In this document: piece after piece, positions 1 through 8,140 of the stretch
Position numbering within the stretch: the stretch's first letter is position 1
How the letters are laid out: the number at the start of each line of letters is the position of its first letter
Assembly: GCA_027065775.1 (NCBI GenBank)
Contig: JAMONN010000007.1
Location: 1 to 58,104 of the forward strand
From: Flavobacteriaceae bacterium
Lineage (GTDB): Bacteria > Bacteroidota > Bacteroidia > Flavobacteriales > Flavobacteriaceae
Reading direction: 5' to 3'
DNA: 58,104 nucleotides
Made by a program: the position numbers and the translations under genes
The notes under the pieces: model-generated
What the model was told of the DNA's origin: nothing
The model's database searches: none
What the model saw: only the letters and a program-made list of their open reading frames with translations

Positions 1-442
1 CACCCCAAACTGGTCTTCCATCTGGTAATGCAATACAATTTAGTGGCCAACCGCCACTACCTGTCATAAGTTGTACAGCACTCATATAAATTTGATCGAT
101 ATCTGGCCGTTCTTCTCTATCAATTTTAATACAGATATAATTATCGTTCATTATTTGTGCTACTTCTTCATCTTCAAAAGATTCATGTTCCATAACATGA
201 CACCAATGACAAGCAGCATAACCAATAGAAATTAAAATTAGTTTGTCTTCTTTTTTTGCTAAAGCTAAAGTCTCCTCATTCCAAGCGTGCCAATTTACAG
301 GGTTGTGTGCGTGTTGTAATAAATACGGACTAGTTTCCTTAATTAAATCATTGGTATATTTATGATTTTCCATTTCTTTTTGGGTTTGGCTTTTACAACT
401 TAGAAAAGTGATGATTACTATTAAAATTAAATATCTAAACAT
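1..442 (-). CDS. DUF255 thioredoxin-fold protein (YyaL/SSP411 family), N-terminal part
   Basis: This is the first ~147 codons of a larger gene; the rest lies beyond the left edge. The start is an ATG at 440-442. A lipoprotein-type signal follows ([16 protein letters not shown]). The next part reads [17 protein letters not shown], then [19 protein letters not shown] and DREERPDID, which are the hallmark segments of the DUF255/SSP411 (spermatogenesis-associated 20-like) family. The CHWC pair sits in a thioredoxin-like fold. The signal and Cys suggest an anchored periplasmic form, which is inference. Family members are about 600-700 residues with a C-terminal (alpha/alpha)6-barrel region not visible here. 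The molecular role of the family is poorly known. Confidence 0.9.
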   Translation of the reverse strand, partial: MFRYLILIVIITFLSCKSQTQKEMENHKYTNDLIKETSPYLLQHAHNPVNWHAWNEETLALAKKEDKLILISIGYAACHWCHVMEHESFEDEEVAQIMNDNYICIKIDREERPDIDQIYMSAVQLMTGSGGWPLNCIALPDGRPVWG

Positions 443-587
443 TTTTTATACTTATTAGTTTGCAAATTACATCAATTTTTTTAAGTAGTTTTTTTTATTA
501 CCTTTGTTCTAAAGTTCCCCCTTACTTTTTGTATTGATTATAACAGTTTAAGTGTTTTTACTAGAACAATAAACCAAGAACTAACAC

Positions 588-790
588 ATGAAGAAAAAAT
601 TACTTTTTTTATTATTTTAATTACTTTGGAATTTAAATAGTTGTTGGAGACAAGAAAATTTTAATGATACTTTGATTGGGAAATATATAGCGGTACAACA
701 CAAACTACACTAACAGGTCCAGATGATGCAAATACAGGTACGTATTATTTATATACAGATTCTACAAATAAAAATTCATTAAACTATAAA
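588..790 (+). pseudogene. decayed small lipoprotein fragment
   Basis: An ATG at 588 opens MKKKLLFLLF and hits TAA. If the stop is ignored, the same frame continues LLWNLNSCWRQENFND, which looks like the end of a lipoprotein signal with a lipobox Cys. A shift near 690 then gives SGTTQTTLTGPDDANTGTYY. Together these look like the relic of a small secreted protein with a nonsense codon and a frameshift. I cannot name the parent family. It accounts for most of the gap between the DUF255 gene and recJ. Confidence 0.35.
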
Positions 791-794
791 TTAA

Positions 795-846
795 AAAAGA
801 GGTTGTTTAAAAAATGATATTATCACTTGTTTAAACAACCTCTTTT
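795..846 (-). terminator. terminator of recJ
   Basis: An inverted repeat with arms of about 13 bp (AGAGGTTGTTTAA / TTAAACAACCTCT) lies directly after the recJ stop. Read on the minus strand it is followed by a run of T, as expected for an intrinsic terminator. Confidence 0.75.
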
Positions 847-2541
847 CTAATTTTGTAAATCCTTTAAATTAAGTTGTAGCGAAGTAATGCCATTCCAATG
901 GTTTTCTTCTAATGTATAAGCGATTTCAAAATCGTTACCTTTATTTGTAAGCGATAATTTTTCGCCTAAATTAAAACCAATAGCATTATAAGTTTTGTTA
1001 TCCGAACCAGAAATAATGCTTAATTTTAAATGTGTTTTATCTACACCAATTTTTTTACCAAAACCATTATCTCTTAAACCTGAAGTCATAAAAACAGGTT
1101 TCATATTTTGAGGTCCAAATGGGGCAAATTGTTTTAAAATCCGATTAAATTTAGGTGTTAAATCCGATACAAATACTTGTGCATCGATACGAATTTCAGG
1201 TATTAATAAATCTGGCGGAATTGTATCTTTCACCACTTCCTCAAATTTATTTTTAAATTTTTGATAATTTTCAGGTTTCAATGTTAAACCAGCAGCATAT
1301 TTATGACCGCCAAATTGCTCTATAAATTCACTACAAGATTCCAATGCTTTATAAACATCAAAACCTCTAACCGATCTTGCCGAAGCCGCATAATAATCGC
1401 CACTTTTAGTAAAAACTAAGGTTGGTCTATAATATTTTTCTATTAATCGTGAAGCGACAATACCAATAACACCTTTATGCCAATCTTCTTGAAAAACAAC
1501 CGATGTGAATTTTTCTTCTTCGTTATTATCTACAATTTGTTGTAGTGCTTCTATGGTAATTCGTTTATCAAATTCCTTTCTGTTTTTATTAAATTGTTCA
1601 ATTTCTATAGCAATTTGTTTTGCTTTGTCAAAATTGGTTTCGGTTAATAATTGTACTGCATGAATACCAGATTTCATTCTTCCTGCGGCATTTATTCTTG
1701 GTGCAATAGTAAAAACGACATCGGTAATAGTAAGTTCTGGTTTTTTAATTAGGTGAATTAATGCTTTAATACCTATTCTTGGTTGCTGATTAATAACTTG
1801 TAAACCAATACTTGCCAAGACACGATTTTCGCCTGTCATTGGTACAATATCCGCAGCAATTGCGGTAGCAACCAAATCTAAATAAGGTTTGATTTCATTA
1901 AAATCCTGTCCGTTTTTTTGATGTATTGCTTGTATGAGTTTAAAACCAATACCACAACCACAAAGTTCATCATACGGATACTTACAATCTGCTTGTTTTG
2001 GGTTTAGTATCGCAATTGCATTAGGTATTTCTTTGCCTGGTCTATGATGATCGCAAATGATAAAATCAATATTTTTTTCTTTAGCATAAGCAACTTTTTC
2101 TACTGCTTTTATACCACAATCTAAAGCAATAATTAGGCGAATATCGTTGTCGTTTGCAAAATCGATTCCTTGATAAGAAACACCATAACCTTCGTTATAT
2201 CTATCAGGAATGTATGTGGTTACATTGCTATATATTCCGTTAAGGTAAGAATATACTAAGGAAACTGCCGTTGTGCCATCTACATCATAATCGCCAAAAA
2301 TCATGATATTTTCATTGTTTTTTATGGCGTTTTCTATTCTGTTAATAGCAAGATTCATGTCTTTCATTAAAAAAGGATCGTGCAGTTCATTTAAATTTGG
2401 TCTAAAAAATGATTTTGCTTGCTCGTAAGTTTCGATACCACGCAATACTAATAGTTTTGCCAATAAAACATCTACATGTAATGCTTTAGCAAGTTTTAGT
2501 ATTTTAGTTTGATCTGGTTCTTTTTTAATATTCCAAAGCAT
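847..2541 (-). CDS. recJ: single-stranded-DNA-specific exonuclease RecJ
   Basis: RecJ degrades single-stranded DNA 5' to 3' in RecF-type recombination and mismatch repair in the cytoplasm. The 564-residue length is typical. The DHH phosphoesterase motifs are clear: DYDVDG at about 84-89, DCG at about 141-143 and DHH at about 164-166, all ligands for the catalytic metal ions. The DHHA1 and OB-like regions follow, with the GGHKYAAG segment near 415. The ATG at 2539-2541 sits about 20 nt below a TAnnTTTG promoter box (2558-2565, minus strand), which supports the start. The gene appears to be transcribed alone and ends in a hairpin terminator. Confidence 0.97.
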   Translation of the reverse strand: MLWNIKKEPDQTKILKLAKALHVDVLLAKLLVLRGIETYEQAKSFFRPNLNELHDPFLMKDMNLAINRIENAIKNNENIMIFGDYDVDGTTAVSLVYSYLNGIYSNVTTYIPDRYNEGYGVSYQGIDFANDNDIRLIIALDCGIKAVEKVAYAKEKNIDFIICDHHRPGKEIPNAIAILNPKQADCKYPYDELCGCGIGFKLIQAIHQKNGQDFNEIKPYLDLVATAIAADIVPMTGENRVLASIGLQVINQQPRIGIKALIHLIKKPELTITDVVFTIAPRINAAGRMKSGIHAVQLLTETNFDKAKQIAIEIEQFNKNRKEFDKRITIEALQQIVDNNEEEKFTSVVFQEDWHKGVIGIVASRLIEKYYRPTLVFTKSGDYYAASARSVRGFDVYKALESCSEFIEQFGGHKYAAGLTLKPENYQKFKNKFEEVVKDTIPPDLLIPEIRIDAQVFVSDLTPKFNRILKQFAPFGPQNMKPVFMTSGLRDNGFGKKIGVDKTHLKLSIISGSDNKTYNAIGFNLGEKLSLTNKGNDFEIAYTLEENHWNGITSLQLNLKDLQN

Positions 2542-2557
2542 ATTATAGCAATTTATA

Positions 2558-2565
2558 CAAATGTA
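2558..2565 (-). promoter_or_regulatory. recJ promoter -7 box
   Basis: TACATTTG on the minus strand matches the Bacteroidota -7 consensus TAnnTTTG and lies 17 nt before the recJ ATG. Confidence 0.6.
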
Positions 2566-2671
2566 GGTAAAAAGAAACGAGTTAGAGTAAAGACATGCTT
2601 TTAAAATATATCTCTAAGTCATAGAGACGCCAAGGTGCATATTTAAATATATTTTTTCGCTTTAAAAACAG

Positions 2672-2706
2672 TGCGTTTTTTGCGACTTTGCGACTTTGCG
2701 AGAAAG
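2672..2706. repeat. GCGACTTT tandem repeat (dispersed family)
   Basis: The 9-bp unit GCGACTTTG is repeated in tandem and ends in GCGAGAAA. Related copies occur at 34809-34933 and 46645-46694. It lies just upstream of the promoter box of the DUF4837 gene. Confidence 0.6.
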
Positions 2707-2712
2707 TTTTAT

Positions 2713-2720
2713 TATGTTTG
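2713..2720 (+). promoter_or_regulatory. DUF4837 gene promoter -7 box
   Basis: TATGTTTG matches TAnnTTTG. TTTG boxes in the preceding repeat could serve as the -33 element, which is inference. Confidence 0.5.
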
Positions 2721-2768
2721 TGGTATAATTATTGATTGCTTATATGCAACTCAAAAACATTCCATTTT

Positions 2769-3737
2769 ATGAAAAATATTTTTTTAATAAGCGCCATTTT
2801 AGTATTCTTATTCTCTTGTGATTCAAAACCAGCAGAAAAAATACTAGTAGATTCTTCGGGTAGAATGAATCATATTTTAGTTATTATAAATAATCCAGAT
2901 TGGCAAGGAAAAATTGGTGATACCATTAGAAAAGTACTTGCAAAAGAAGTAATTGGTTTGCCACAACAAGAACCATTATTTCATTTAAATCAAATTTCAC
3001 CTAAAGGTTTTACGAGTTTTTTAACGGCAAATAGAAATTTATTTTATGTGGAATATGGTGATGAAAACGTTTTTGAAATCAGAAAAAACATTTATGCAAA
3101 ACCTCAAAAAGCAATCTATATAAAAGCAAAAAATAAAGAAGGTATTATTAAATTGATTAACGATAATTCCGAAAAAATCATTGAGACTATTAGAAATGGA
3201 GATTTAAAAATCTGGCAGAAAAAATTCTTAAAAAATACTTGGCCTTCAGAAAAAATTGTTCTTTTTAAAGAATTAAATATTAAACTAAAAATGCCATATA
3301 ATTATGAAAAATCTCAAGATACCAAAGATTATTTATGGTATGTAAAAGATATTGCAGATGGTTATCAAAACATTCTAATCTATTCTGTGCCAATCACTTC
3401 CGAAGCAGATGAAAATGGCGAAAATATTATTGCTACACGAGATTTAAAAGGTGTTTATATACCTGGCGCAAAAGAAGGTATGCATATGATTACCGAAAAA
3501 GCATATACGCCACAGCGAATTGAAACAACTATTGCAGGACTAAAAGCATACGAAACTAGAGGAACTTGGGAAATGAAAGGCGATTTTATGGCAGGTCCAT
3601 TTTTAAATTATACCATAGTAGATAAAAAGAATAACCGCTTACTAATAATTGAAGGTTCTACCTATGCGCCAAACATTAAAAAACGAAATTTTATGTTTGA
3701 ATTAGAAGCAATTTTAAAAACTTTTGAGATTGAATAA
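2769..3737 (+). CDS. DUF4837 family lipoprotein
   Basis: The protein has 322 residues and begins with a lipoprotein signal, MKNIFLISAILVFLFSC, with the lipobox Cys at position 17. I chose the ATG at 2769 because it places the signal peptide at the N-terminus; a TTG at 2736 would add 11 residues ahead of it. The remainder resembles the Bacteroidota DUF4837 family, including the NPDWQGKIGD stretch near the N-terminus and a conserved GSTYAPNIKKR region near the C-terminus. The function is not known. It is likely anchored in the envelope. The following pnuC has its own promoter box, so the two need not be one operon. Confidence 0.8.
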   Translation: MKNIFLISAILVFLFSCDSKPAEKILVDSSGRMNHILVIINNPDWQGKIGDTIRKVLAKEVIGLPQQEPLFHLNQISPKGFTSFLTANRNLFYVEYGDENVFEIRKNIYAKPQKAIYIKAKNKEGIIKLINDNSEKIIETIRNGDLKIWQKKFLKNTWPSEKIVLFKELNIKLKMPYNYEKSQDTKDYLWYVKDIADGYQNILIYSVPITSEADENGENIIATRDLKGVYIPGAKEGMHMITEKAYTPQRIETTIAGLKAYETRGTWEMKGDFMAGPFLNYTIVDKKNNRLLIIEGSTYAPNIKKRNFMFELEAILKTFEIE

Positions 3738-3756
3738 ATTGTGTTTCTCTTTCAAC

Positions 3757-3764
3757 TATATTTG
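3757..3764 (+). promoter_or_regulatory. pnuC promoter -7 box
   Basis: TATATTTG matches TAnnTTTG and ends 14 nt before the pnuC ATG. Confidence 0.6.
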
Positions 3765-3778
3765 CATAAATAATAACA

Positions 3779-4492
3779 ATGAACGAATTCCTAAATTTTT
3801 TCTTAGAACCATATCAAACTGCTCCAATTAGTAATATTGTACTTGAAATTATCGCAGCAAGTTTAGGTATTGCAAGTGTAATTTTTGCAAAAAAAGAAAA
3901 CGTATTAGTTTTTCCTACAGGAATTATTAGCACTTGTATTTATATTTATTTATTATCTCAATGGAATTTATTTGGGGATTTAATTATCAATATTTATTAT
4001 ACAATAATGAGTGTTTTTGGTTGGTATATGTGGACTAAAATTATAGATTCAAAAAAAGAAAAACATTTACCTATCTCTAGAACAACAAAAAAAGAAAAAC
4101 TTATTGGTTTGGGTATTTTTCTATCTGCTGCAGTTTTTGTAATTTTTATTTACAGACATTACAATATAATGCCAAATAATTTAAATTTTACCGAAAGTGT
4201 TTCTTATGCTTTTGATAATTTAACTTCAGGTAGTTTAGAAAAGTTTAGAGATGCTGTACCATTTTTAGATACGTTTACAACCGCAGCGGCTTTTGTTGCT
4301 ATGTGGTTAATGGCAATTAAAAAAATAGAAAATTGGACTTTTTGGATTATCACCAATATTGTTTCCATACCTTTGTATTTTGTAAAAGGATACGGTTTTA
4401 CAGGCATACAATATACCGTATTTTTAGTATTAGCAATTTTAGGATATAGACAATGGAAAAAAATCTTAAACAACAAAAAGCAAACGTTGTAA
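3779..4492 (+). CDS. pnuC: nicotinamide riboside transporter PnuC
   Basis: This 237-residue inner-membrane protein has about seven hydrophobic segments. It carries PnuC landmarks: the segment around VFPTGIISTCIYIYL (residues ~45-60), the YYTIMSVFGWYMW region (~73-86), and a C-terminal WTFWIITNIVSIPLY block. PnuC proteins take up nicotinamide riboside by facilitated diffusion, with phosphorylation trapping the substrate. The next gene overlaps this one by 40 bp and encodes a NadR-like kinase, which is the expected partner. No TPP-type riboswitch is visible upstream, which favours the NAD rather than the thiamine version of the transporter. Confidence 0.9.
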   Translation: MNEFLNFFLEPYQTAPISNIVLEIIAASLGIASVIFAKKENVLVFPTGIISTCIYIYLLSQWNLFGDLIINIYYTIMSVFGWYMWTKIIDSKKEKHLPISRTTKKEKLIGLGIFLSAAVFVIFIYRHYNIMPNNLNFTESVSYAFDNLTSGSLEKFRDAVPFLDTFTTAAAFVAMWLMAIKKIENWTFWIITNIVSIPLYFVKGYGFTGIQYTVFLVLAILGYRQWKKILNNKKQTL

Positions 4493-5100
4493 AAGTTGTT
4501 CTGTTTGGACCAGAATCTACTGGTAAAACGACACTTTCACAACAATTAGCAAGACATTATAATACGGTTTGGGCGCCAGAATTCGCAAGAGATTATTTAC
4601 AAGATAAATGGAATAATTACCGAAAAACCTGTACTAATGATGATTTAATTCCGATAGCAATCGGTCAAATGAAATTAGAAAACGATTTAGTTAAAAAAGC
4701 AGATAAAGTTCTGATTTGCGATACCGATTTGTTAGAAACCAAAGTCTATTCACAAGAATATTATGGTGGTTTTGTAGATAAAAAATTAGATAAAGCCGCT
4801 AAAGAAAATCAATACGATTTATACTTATTAACGTATATAGATACGCCTTGGGAAGCAGACGATTTACGCGATAGACCAGAACTACGCTTAGAAATGTTTA
4901 ATGCTTTTGAAAATGCTCTAAAAACACATAACAAAAACTATATTTTATTAAAAGGCGACAAAGAAACCCGTTTTAAAAAAGCAACGAAAGCTATTGATAA
5001 AATACTAAAAAGTAAAAATAATTTAGATAGTTTTTCGGATAATTTAGAAGATTTAGACATGCATTTTATGCATCAAAATGATGGGTTTGATTTGTTTTAA
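4453..5100 (+). CDS. NadR-like nicotinamide riboside kinase (AAA family ATPase)
   Basis: This 215-residue P-loop protein has a Walker A, GPESTGKTT, at about 19-27. Its EFARDYL segment (~47-53) and YLLTYIDTPWEADDLRDRPELR region (~123-144) resemble the ribosylnicotinamide kinase domain of NadR. It would phosphorylate nicotinamide riboside brought in by PnuC. The ATG at 4453 lies inside the end of pnuC, giving a 40-bp overlap that implies translational coupling. It lacks the HTH and adenylyltransferase domains of enterobacterial NadR, so NMN adenylylation must be done elsewhere. Confidence 0.85.
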   Translation: MEKNLKQQKANVVKVVLFGPESTGKTTLSQQLARHYNTVWAPEFARDYLQDKWNNYRKTCTNDDLIPIAIGQMKLENDLVKKADKVLICDTDLLETKVYSQEYYGGFVDKKLDKAAKENQYDLYLLTYIDTPWEADDLRDRPELRLEMFNAFENALKTHNKNYILLKGDKETRFKKATKAIDKILKSKNNLDSFSDNLEDLDMHFMHQNDGFDLF

Positions 5101-5167
5101 CTAACCAATTACCGTTTTAAATTAGAAAAAATATTGAAATGTTAACCAAAAAAATGAAATAGATACA

Positions 5168-5959
5168 TTGTATAAGAAATACCCTTTTGACCCAAGAGCA
5201 AAACATCATTGCATTATTGCTATTGGTTTTGCAATTTGGATTTTTTTGTTTTTATATTTTACTGAACCATTAGATATTCGGGTTTTTACAGATAATGAAA
5301 AATTAGCATATTTACCTTTATATAGTGTTGCAGTGGCAATTACTTATCTATTAATAATACCATTACAAAAACGATTATTTTTTAAAAGTAATAAAAAATG
5401 GACTTTTAAAAATGAATTCATCACTTTAAGTATTTTTTTATTTATTAGTTTGATTGTGATAAGAATTTTATTTGTTTATGTAGTAATGTATGATGAAGAA
5501 ACCTATAATTTAATTGATTTTATAGAACTATTTTTTTTACCAGCAATGATTACTTTATTTCCGATGATAATTTTAAGTCGTTGGTCTTTTGGACGTTATT
5601 TTGAAAAAAAAATTGAAGATCAAAAAATAGAAATTAAAGGCGATGGAAATTACGAAAATCTACGAATTTTATATAAAAATCTAGTTTATATAAAATCGGA
5701 TGATAATTATATTGAGGTTTCGTACTTAGAAAATACAATATTAAAAAAAGCACTAATTAGAACTAAAATTTCTTCCGTTAAGGAAACATTTTCTCAATTA
5801 TTACAAACACATCGTTCTTACTTAATAAATTCTTTTCATTTTAAACAATGGAATAATAAAACTGGTAAAACGGAATTACTACTTACAAATGATATAAACA
5901 TTCCTGTTTCAAAAACTTATATACAGCAAGTTAAAATTGCACTAGATTTAACAAAATAA
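5168..5959 (+). CDS. membrane-anchored LytTR family DNA-binding regulator
   Basis: The first ~140 of 263 residues hold four predicted transmembrane segments (FAIWIFLFLYF, LYSVAVAITYLLII, ITLSIFLFISLIVI, LFFLPAMITLFPMII). The C-terminal ~95 residues form a LytTR DNA-binding domain, with IKSDDNYIEVSY near 175-186 and LQTHRSYLIN near 213-222. No receiver domain is present, so this is a membrane-linked one-component regulator. The start is TTG at 5168; upstream in frame there is a TGA and no ATG. Its targets cannot be read from the sequence. The M28 peptidase gene follows 126 bp later. Confidence 0.85.
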   Translation: MYKKYPFDPRAKHHCIIAIGFAIWIFLFLYFTEPLDIRVFTDNEKLAYLPLYSVAVAITYLLIIPLQKRLFFKSNKKWTFKNEFITLSIFLFISLIVIRILFVYVVMYDEETYNLIDFIELFFLPAMITLFPMIILSRWSFGRYFEKKIEDQKIEIKGDGNYENLRILYKNLVYIKSDDNYIEVSYLENTILKKALIRTKISSVKETFSQLLQTHRSYLINSFHFKQWNNKTGKTELLLTNDINIPVSKTYIQQVKIALDLTK

Positions 5960-6085
5960 TCATTTATAAAAATTAGGTGTTTTTTTACCACAAAATAACC
6001 AAATTTCGCCACAAGGCGCGTAAATAAATTAATTATGAAAGATTGCAAAAGTATTTTTGTGATATAATAATTTAAATAATTTATC

Positions 6086-7024
6086 ATGAAAACAAAAATA
6101 TTAATAATTGTATTAATCATTAGTTTAGTTAAATGTTGTCAATCTCATGAAATCATTACTATTGACAAACTTGCAGATACCACTAAAATCACAAGTCATT
6201 TAACTAACATTACTAAAACAGACAAACCAAGAAATTATAAAAATTTAAGCACATTAAACTTTGTGGCAGATTATATTTATAAAGAATTTAAAACATATGC
6301 GGACACTACTTATTATCAAAAATATGATGTAAAAGGAAACGAATACAAAAATGTAATTTCAATTTTTGGTAGTGAAAACGAAAAAACAATTGTTGTTGGA
6401 GCTCATTACGATGTTGCAGGAAATCAACAAGGAGCAGACGATAATGCAAGCGGAACAGTTGCTTTATTAGAATTAGCAAGAATGTTAAAAGGGCAAAAAT
6501 TAAATTATCGTATCGAATTAGTCGCTTACACTCTAGAAGAACCTCCATTTTTTAGAACCAAACAAATGGGAAGTTACATTCATGCAAAATCTATGAAAGA
6601 TAATAAGGTAGATCTTTATGGAATGGTTTGTTTAGAAATGATTGGTTTTTTTGATGATGCTAAAAATTCACAAACATATCCGTTAAGTATTTTGAAATTA
6701 ATTTTTGGCAACAAAGCAAATTATATAACTATGGTTAATAAATTTGGAAAAGGAAAGTTTGCCAGAAAATTTAGCAATCAATTTAAAAGTAAAAAATTGA
6801 TAAAAACTAAAAATTTTATTAGCCCAGCATCGTTACAAGGAGTAGATTTTTCGGATCATTTAAACTATTGGAAATTTGGTTATAGCGCTGTTATGATTAC
6901 AGACACTTCATTTTACAGAAATGAAAATTATCATAAAAAAACAGATACTATGGACACTTTAAATATTCCTAAAATGGCAAGTGTAATCACTTCGGTTTAT
7001 TTAACTTTGATAAATCTAAAATAA
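6086..7024 (+). CDS. M28 family metallopeptidase, lipoprotein
   Basis: The protein has 312 residues with an N-terminal lipoprotein-like signal and Cys at 17-18. The di-zinc site of family M28 is visible: GAHYDV (His107, Asp109), ADDNASG (~118-124, bridging Asp), the catalytic EE pair at 151-152 (LEEPPF), LEMIG near 185 and a late His in DHLNYW. Members are aminopeptidases that release N-terminal residues from peptides. The signal suggests action in the periplasm or on the outer surface. A single-gene unit is likely. Confidence 0.9.
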   Translation: MKTKILIIVLIISLVKCCQSHEIITIDKLADTTKITSHLTNITKTDKPRNYKNLSTLNFVADYIYKEFKTYADTTYYQKYDVKGNEYKNVISIFGSENEKTIVVGAHYDVAGNQQGADDNASGTVALLELARMLKGQKLNYRIELVAYTLEEPPFFRTKQMGSYIHAKSMKDNKVDLYGMVCLEMIGFFDDAKNSQTYPLSILKLIFGNKANYITMVNKFGKGKFARKFSNQFKSKKLIKTKNFISPASLQGVDFSDHLNYWKFGYSAVMITDTSFYRNENYHKKTDTMDTLNIPKMASVITSVYLTLINLK

Positions 7025-7123
7025 CTCCACAAAACATTTGTAAAAACAGAACAGTTATTAAAAATAAATTTTATTTTGCAGATTCATTTGTTAATCATTT
7101 AAAATCTGCGTAAAACAAATCCC

Positions 7124-7510
7124 ATGAAAAATAAACTAAAAGCCGTAGAAACATTTCACAATGCATTTAAAATCACTAATCGGGAAACTCCGATAGCATT
7201 TACTAATGACAAAGAAGTAAATCTTCGTTTTGAATTAATGGATGAAGAAAATAAAGAATATCTAGAAGCCGCAAAAAACAATGATTTAGTAGAAGTTGCC
7301 GATGCGCTCGGAGACATGTTATATATTTTGTGCGGCACTATTTTATCTCACGGAATGCAGCATAAAATCGAAGAAGTTTTTAATGAAATTCAAAGATCTA
7401 ATATGAGTAAATTAGGTGAAGATGGAAATCCGATTTACCGAGAAGACGGAAAAGTTTTAAAAGGACCAAATTATTTTAAACCGAATTTAAAACCGATTTT
7501 AGAAAAATAA
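7124..7510 (+). CDS. MazG-like / PRA-PH superfamily NTP pyrophosphohydrolase
   Basis: This 128-residue all-alpha protein has the metal-binding pattern EENKEY (~41-46) and EVADALGDMLYIL (~57-69), which together form the ExxE...ExxD signature of the MazG/PRA-PH superfamily. Such enzymes hydrolyse nucleoside triphosphates to monophosphates and pyrophosphate, often as house-cleaning. The C-terminal SNMSKLGEDGNPIYREDGK region resembles the phage and Bacteroidota branch of the family. The exact substrate is not predictable. A second, different MazG-like gene lies at 35199. Confidence 0.85.
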   Translation: MKNKLKAVETFHNAFKITNRETPIAFTNDKEVNLRFELMDEENKEYLEAAKNNDLVEVADALGDMLYILCGTILSHGMQHKIEEVFNEIQRSNMSKLGEDGNPIYREDGKVLKGPNYFKPNLKPILEK

Positions 7511-7641
7511 TTATACGTTTATTTAAAATAACTTGTCTATCGAAAAGATAGGAATTAAAGCAAATGTAGGTATTTAAAAAACGTGATAAAATTTAAAAAG
7601 TTTGTGTTTAAATAATTACTTTTAACCAAAATAAAAACAAT

Positions 7642-8094
7642 ATGATATTTCAAGTAACAAAATTCAATCGTACAACTTTATCTTTTTTTTTAGAAGAGTT
7701 AACACCAGAACAATTATTTTTTACTCCTAAAGGATTTAAAAATAATATTTTATGGAATATTGGTCATATTTTAATTACCGAACAAATGCTAACTTACAGT
7801 TTATCAGGATTAAAAATACCAGTAGATAAGAAATTTGTAACACTTTATGGAAAAGGAACTTTTCCACAAACAGAAGTTTCACAAGACGCCATAAATGACA
7901 TAAAAAAACACTTAATTACTGCCAATAAACAAACGCAAATAGATCTTAAAAAAGGCACTTTTAAAACCTATAATAAATACGAAACAAGTACAGGAATAAC
8001 ATTAAATAATGTGGAAGAAGCATTGCAATTTAACCTTTTTCATGAAGGTATTCATTTAGGAATAATCCTTTCTATTAAAAAACTTCTTGTGTAA
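7642..8094 (+). CDS. DinB family protein
   Basis: The 150-residue protein has the DinB/YfiT four-helix fold pattern. The three metal-binding histidines are visible: H42 in NIGHILITEQ, and H134 and H138 in FHEGIHLG. Family members include thiol-dependent S-transferases, but most Bacteroidota members are uncharacterised. It is flanked by 131 bp upstream with nothing recognisable and by the antiporter gene downstream. Confidence 0.85.
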   Translation: MIFQVTKFNRTTLSFFLEELTPEQLFFTPKGFKNNILWNIGHILITEQMLTYSLSGLKIPVDKKFVTLYGKGTFPQTEVSQDAINDIKKHLITANKQTQIDLKKGTFKTYNKYETSTGITLNNVEEALQFNLFHEGIHLGIILSIKKLLV

Positions 8095-8140
8095 TCAAAA
8101 CTATTTGTATTTTTGATTTTCTCAAAAAACCTAAAACACT

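Noticed and set aside
3738-3778. TPP or NAD-type riboswitch before pnuC
   Set aside because: Only 41 bp separate the genes and a promoter box occupies part of it, leaving no room for a riboswitch.
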